From CAYSYN01 sp964447735 (GTDB taxonomy: Bacteria; Patescibacteriota; Minisyncoccia; Minisyncoccales; GBS-2), in NCBI GenBank assembly GCA_964447735.1, contig CAYUTJ010000013.1:1-16147 (forward strand): a stretch of DNA of 16,147 nt. Reading direction: 5' to 3'. The notes below the pieces were generated by a model. The model saw only the letters and a program-made list of their open reading frames with translations. It did not search any database and was not told the DNA's origin. Position 1 is the first letter of the stretch; each line of letters starts with the position of its first letter. The position numbers and the translations under genes are program-made. Shown piece after piece: positions 12,934 through 16,147 of this stretch.

Positions 12934-14485
12934 AGTCAGGTGGAATTTGCTTTATTTTAATTACATAATCTGCAATTTCTTTAAAAACGGGAACTGCTGA
13001 ATACTCTGCTGTTTTTGTTTTTGGATTGTCCAATTTCACTAAAACTAAAAATTTTGGATTTAAAGCTGGGAAAAAACCAACAAAACTCTGCCAAGTTCTT
13101 TCTGAATAACCCTTTTTATCTTTTTTAGGTTGCAAGGAAGTGCCCGTTTTGCCTGCGATGAAATATCCTAGGACTTTTGCTCTTTTTGCAAAACCATTTT
13201 CAACTACAGAAATTAACATTTTCGCCAATTTAGTTGTTGTTTCTTTTGAAAGAATTCTTTTCTCTTTTAAATTCTCGAAATCTTTGTTTAAATGAGGTGT
13301 TATCAATTTTCCACCGTTTGCGATCGCACAATAAATTCTTGCCAATTGAATTGGAGTTAAAGCAATTCCTTGTCCAAAAGAAGCTGTCGCAAAGTTAATA
13401 TCTCTTCCATGTTTTATTTCCTGGTTATCATACAAAATTTCTGCCAAATCAATTCCTGTTTTTTCAAAAATTCCAAATTTTTTTAAATAATCTAAAAATA
13501 CGAAATTTTCAATTTTACTTTGAACAAAAACTGCTCCCGTGTTAATTGATTTTTCCAAGACTTCAGTCATTGTAATCTCACCTGGATATCTTCTGTTATC
13601 ATAATTTTTAATTATCCAGCCATCGATCTTTATTTGGCCAGGATCTTCATAAGTAGTCTCTGGAGTAATTTTCTTTTCTTGCAAACCTATTGCCATAGTT
13701 ACTGGTTTGAAAGCAGAACCTGGTTCATAAACTTCTTGAGTGAAAGGGTTTTTGAAAATTTCTAGGTTTTCAACATATTTTGTGTATTCATTAGGATCGA
13801 AACTTGGAAAGGTTGCCATCGCTAAAATCTCACCGTTCTCAGGGTTCAAAACTAAAATTTGTCCTTTTTCAAATTCTAATTTTTCATGAAATTCTTTTAA
13901 AATTTTTTCAGCTTGAAATTGGATTTTATAATCTAAAGTTAAAATTAGGTTTTTTCCTTTTTTTAAATAGGAATCATAAAACTCCTCAACTCCATATTGC
14001 CCTCTTCCCTCGCCTCCTAAAAATCCAACTACGTTAGCTGCTAACTCCTTTTGGGGATAATATCTTTTGACACCTTCTTCAATCCAGATTCCCTCTGAAT
14101 TCAATTTTTTTATTTTGTTTATTTTTTCAGAATCATCTCCAATATCTATGAGAAGAAATTCTTCGTTTTTAATTTTTTCTAAAAGTTCGTCTTTATTTTT
14201 TCCTAAAATTTGGGCTAGATTTTCAGCTAAATTTTGAGGATCTTTAATTTTTTTCGAAAAAATTACTAAAAAATAGGAAAATTTATTAATTGCTAAAGGC
14301 TCTCCACCCCGAAAAAAAATTTCCCCTCTCTGAGTTTTTTTCTCAAAAAGAGGGGTTGTTAGCCCAAAGGATAAAGCTCTATAATAATCCCCTTTTTTAA
14401 TTTGTAAAAAACCTAATTTTGTTAAAATTGCTAAAAATCCCAAAAGAATTAAGAAAAATAAAAATTTTTCTCTTAGATTTTTCAT
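12920..14485 (-). CDS. ftsI: Septal peptidoglycan transpeptidase FtsI/PBP2B-type (class B PBP)
   Basis: Cross-links septal peptidoglycan as a D,D-transpeptidase; membrane-anchored with the catalytic domain outside. 521 residues: N-terminal membrane anchor (about 8-28), PBP dimerisation domain (about 45-170, with RYYPQKELAANVVGFLGGEGRGQYGVE), and transpeptidase domain. All three active-site motifs are present: SxxK in EPGSAFKP (S257 nucleophile, K260), SxN in KSINTGA (S313, N315), and KTGT (446-449). There are no PASTA repeats. The start overlaps the ftsL stop as ATGA, and the 3' end overlaps the Mur ligase-like gene by 14 bp, so it is translated within the coupled dcw operon. Position and motifs make the septal (FtsI) assignment preferable to an elongation PBP2. 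Confidence 0.94.
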   Translation of the reverse strand: MKNLREKFLFFLILLGFLAILTKLGFLQIKKGDYYRALSFGLTTPLFEKKTQRGEIFFRGGEPLAINKFSYFLVIFSKKIKDPQNLAENLAQILGKNKDELLEKIKNEEFLLIDIGDDSEKINKIKKLNSEGIWIEEGVKRYYPQKELAANVVGFLGGEGRGQYGVEEFYDSYLKKGKNLILTLDYKIQFQAEKILKEFHEKLEFEKGQILVLNPENGEILAMATFPSFDPNEYTKYVENLEIFKNPFTQEVYEPGSAFKPVTMAIGLQEKKITPETTYEDPGQIKIDGWIIKNYDNRRYPGEITMTEVLEKSINTGAVFVQSKIENFVFLDYLKKFGIFEKTGIDLAEILYDNQEIKHGRDINFATASFGQGIALTPIQLARIYCAIANGGKLITPHLNKDFENLKEKRILSKETTTKLAKMLISVVENGFAKRAKVLGYFIAGKTGTSLQPKKDKKGYSERTWQSFVGFFPALNPKFLVLVKLDNPKTKTAEYSAVPVFKEIADYVIKIKQIPPDYETL

Positions 14486-14757
14486 TTTGCAGCAACACCC
14501 GATTCAAAAACTTCAATAAACTTTGCTCTCTCAGCTTTTATCAAATGAGAATTTGCCAAAAATTGATCAAGATTCGAAAGAGAGGTTTTCTCTGACAACT
14601 CAACTTCTAACTTCTTAATTTCCTTGGAAAGTTTAGCTATTTCTTTTTCTCCTTTCTTCAAGAAATAAAGATTCTGAGAAAGAGAAAAAACTTGATAAAA
14701 ACTAAAAATCAAAAGAACAAAGAATGAAAGAAATATTATGGTTTTTAAAATCTTCAT
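14482..14757 (-). CDS. ftsL: FtsL-like septum protein (single TM plus coiled coil)
   Basis: Small bitopic division protein expected to work with DivIC/FtsB-type partners in activating septal synthesis. 91 residues: a short cytoplasmic start, one transmembrane helix (about 5-24), and a coiled coil (about 32-62, KGEKEIAKLSKEIKKLEVEL). A short C-terminal region (SNLDQFLANSHLIKAERAKF) resembles the segment after the coiled coil in FtsL/DivIC proteins. Sequence similarity in this family is weak, so the call relies mainly on topology and on the conserved place between rsmH and ftsI. Both junctions are ATGA overlaps, indicating tight coupling. DivIC-like is the alternative name. Confidence 0.8.
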   Translation of the reverse strand: MKILKTIIFLSFFVLLIFSFYQVFSLSQNLYFLKKGEKEIAKLSKEIKKLEVELSEKTSLSNLDQFLANSHLIKAERAKFIEVFESGVAAK

Positions 14758-15638
14758 AATTTTTTTGCTGCTCTTAATTTCGCTGACCTTGCTCTTTTAT
14801 TTTTTTGAATTTCTTCTTTTGATGGAGTTTCTGGCTTTTTTGTCAAAATTTCAAGAAGGCCCTTTTTCTTTGCTTTTTTAAAAAATTCTTTGACTATCTT
14901 GTCCTCTAAAGAATGAAAGGAAATAACTACTATTTTTCCATTTCTTTCCAAAATTTCTAAAGCCTGTTTCAATCCCTCTTTCAAATTTTCTAATTCTTGA
15001 TTGACAAAGATTCTTAAAGCCAAAAATGTTTTTGTCGCAAAATGAATCTTTCTTCTCTGATACCACCTTGGTGTTGCTTTTCGTATTATTTGGACCAATT
15101 GGAAAGTAGTTTCAATTCTTTTTTGTTTTCTTTCTTTAACAATTTCTTTTGCAATTTGCTTTGCAAATCTTTCTTGACCATAATTTTTTAAAATTTTTTC
15201 AATCTCTCTTTCTGGAAATTTGTTAAGAACATCGATTGGAGTCAAATCTTTTAAATTTTTGTCATACCTCATTATCAAGAGTTCATCTCTTTTGAAAGAA
15301 AATCCTCTTTGAGATTTTTCCAGATGCCATGAAGATATCCCAAGGTCAAATAGAATTCCATTAACTGGTGAAAATTTTTCTTCCTTTACAATTTTTTTCA
15401 ATTCTGCAAAATTTCCTCTTTTTAAAATCAATCTTCCTTTGAATTTTTTTTCCAACTCCTTCCCTTTTTCATACAAATCAGGATCGATTTCTATTGCTAA
15501 AACCTTTCCTTCAGGTTTATTTTTCTTTAATATTTCCTTTGTATGACCCCCTTCTCCAAAAGTACAATCTACAAAATTTTCGTTTTCCTTTGGATCTAAA
15601 TATTCAATGACTTTCTCTTTTAAAACTGGAAGGTGCAT
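14754..15638 (-). CDS. rsmH: 16S rRNA (cytosine(1402)-N4)-methyltransferase RsmH
   Basis: Methylates N4 of C1402 in the 16S rRNA decoding centre using SAM. 294 residues, normal length. It opens with MHLPVLKEKVIEYL. The SAM site is VDCTFGEGGHTKEIL (about 23-37) with AIEIDPDLYE next. Then follow LFDLGISSWHLEKSQRGFSF, the helical insert domain, LRIFVNQELENL, and the signature VISFHSLEDKIVKEFF; the C-terminus NKRARSAKLRAAKK is characteristic. One conserved segment differs: the usual PLDMRMD reads LLIMRYD, so the Asp is Ile. It starts one base after the mraZ stop (TAAAATG) and overlaps ftsL by ATGA. Identity is secure. Confidence 0.96.
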   Translation of the reverse strand: MHLPVLKEKVIEYLDPKENENFVDCTFGEGGHTKEILKKNKPEGKVLAIEIDPDLYEKGKELEKKFKGRLILKRGNFAELKKIVKEEKFSPVNGILFDLGISSWHLEKSQRGFSFKRDELLIMRYDKNLKDLTPIDVLNKFPEREIEKILKNYGQERFAKQIAKEIVKERKQKRIETTFQLVQIIRKATPRWYQRRKIHFATKTFLALRIFVNQELENLKEGLKQALEILERNGKIVVISFHSLEDKIVKEFFKKAKKKGLLEILTKKPETPSKEEIQKNKRARSAKLRAAKKL

Positions 15639-15639
15639 T

Positions 15640-16074
15640 TTAAACTCCCAACTCTTTTAATCTTTCTGCTATATCCCCTACTTCCTTTTCTGTCTTTTGT
15701 TTGTACTCTTGCCATTTTTTCTCATCCCAGATTTCAATTCGATTGTAAACTCCAGCTATTACTACTTTCTTTTTTAGTAAAGCATAATCTTTTAAATAAT
15801 CTGGAATTAAAATTCTTCCTAAATTGTCAATTTTCACTTCCATTGCTCCAGCCAACATTAATCTTGCAAAACCTCTGGCATCAGATTGTGATAAAGGCAA
15901 TTGGCTTAATTTTTTAGCTAGCTTTTCCCACTCTCTCTGAGGATAAAGAAAAAGGCACTGATCCAAACCTTTTGTAATTACTGCTTTCTTTCCTAAAACC
16001 TGTCTAAACTTTGGAGGAATAGATAATCTTTTTTTGTCGTCTAATGAATATGTATATTCTCCGTAGAATGGCAT
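15640..16074 (-). CDS. mraZ: Transcriptional regulator MraZ
   Basis: DNA-binding repressor of the dcw operon that forms a ring and binds direct repeats upstream of its own gene. The start chosen gives MPFYGEYTYSLDDKKRLSIP, the standard family N-terminus; 144 residues, normal length. A further in-frame ATG at 16125 would add 17 residues and put coding sequence across the operator, so it is rejected. The two SpoVT-AbrB/MraZ repeats are visible: LDDKKRLSIPPKFR (10-23) and IDNLGRILIPDYLK (about 83-96). The first has Lys where most MraZ proteins have Gly (DxKGR). No Shine-Dalgarno lies before the start. It is the first gene of the dcw operon, one base ahead of rsmH. Confidence 0.93.
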   Translation of the reverse strand: MPFYGEYTYSLDDKKRLSIPPKFRQVLGKKAVITKGLDQCLFLYPQREWEKLAKKLSQLPLSQSDARGFARLMLAGAMEVKIDNLGRILIPDYLKDYALLKKKVVIAGVYNRIEIWDEKKWQEYKQKTEKEVGDIAERLKELGV

Positions 16075-16089
16075 GTTATCCACAAAATG

Positions 16090-16134
16090 GCTCACTTTTC
16101 CCCAATGTTTTCCACAATTTCCCACTCAATTTCA
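16090..16134 (-). promoter_or_regulatory. MraZ operator: direct repeats of TGGGN type with 10-bp period
   Basis: Reading the minus strand toward mraZ, the pentamers TGAAA (16134-16130), TGGGA (16124-16120), TGGAA (16114-16110), TGGGG (16104-16100) and TGAGC (16094-16090) occur at exactly 10-bp steps, each separated by 5 nt. Known MraZ sites are TGGGN repeats with 5-nt spacers. The middle three fit well; the outer two are weaker. The array ends 15 bp before the mraZ ATG. The promoter is probably at or beyond the window edge. Confidence 0.75.
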
Positions 16135-16147
16135 CTTTACACCATTT

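Noticed and set aside
9117..15638. Alternative genetic code (UGA read as Gly) as in Gracilibacteria-type CPR
   Set aside because: TGA ends the ATPase, ftsL, rsmH and glycosyltransferase genes at the right lengths, with tight downstream starts.
16075..16125. Upstream ATG extending MraZ by 17 residues
   Set aside because: It crosses the predicted MraZ boxes, and family proteins begin at the M-x-x-GEY motif.
1..16147. CRISPR arrays, insertion sequences, integrase or attachment sites, riboswitches
   Set aside because: I looked for spaced direct repeats, transposase motifs, terminal repeats and structured leaders. The only phased repeat is the MraZ array.

Overview
The window looks like a 16-kb stretch of an AT-rich bacterial genome, most likely a draft or metagenome scaffold. 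It contains two runs of exactly 100 N (5028-5127 and 11824-11923), which are placeholder gaps of unknown true size. Housekeeping genes are compact, with overlapping starts and stops, and the proteins are lysine-rich. MraZ, RsmH, an FtsL-like protein and FtsI show that it is a bacterium with peptidoglycan synthesis and division genes. TGA ends several genes cleanly (the glycosyltransferase, the ATPase, rsmH, ftsL), so the standard bacterial code applies and UGA is not read as glycine. The overall look (style of CysRS, L21, RmuC and the short Mur ligase; few Shine-Dalgarno sites in front of core genes) fits the Candidate Phyla Radiation (Patescibacteria, Parcubacteria-like). That placement is inference.

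Layout. (1) 1-1290: 3' part of cysS on the + strand. (2) 1314-2441: a GT4 glycosyltransferase on the - strand, divergent from dnaB-recR on the + strand (2496-4468). A 54-bp intergenic region holds two apparently leaderless promoters. (3) 4486-5760: an accessory block of three small unknown genes, all on the - strand. Each has a near-consensus sigma-70 promoter and a strong Shine-Dalgarno, and terminators are visible for two and half-visible for the third. One encodes a 56-residue C2H2-type protein. (4) 5757-11705: a tight - strand series in transcription order: P-type Ca2+-type ATPase, amino-acid permease-like protein, CaCA cation exchanger, rmuC, rplU. (5) 11752-11823: tRNA-Glu(CUC) with its own terminator, abutting the second gap. 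(6) 11924-16134: the start of a dcw (division/cell wall) cluster on the - strand: MraZ operator repeats, mraZ, rsmH, ftsL, ftsI, and a shortened, divergent Mur ligase whose last residues lie in the gap.

How the genes fit together. The dcw block couples septum building (FtsL, FtsI), 16S rRNA methylation (RsmH) and its own repressor (MraZ), whose predicted 10-bp-period binding array sits just upstream of mraZ. The ATPase and the exchanger in one operon suggest two membrane routes for divalent-cation export, although both show substitutions at motif positions. dnaB and recR are translationally coupled replication and repair genes. The most unusual items are the degenerate Mur ligase, the motif-altered P-type ATPase, the three small genes with their separate expression logic, and the well-preserved MraZ box array.
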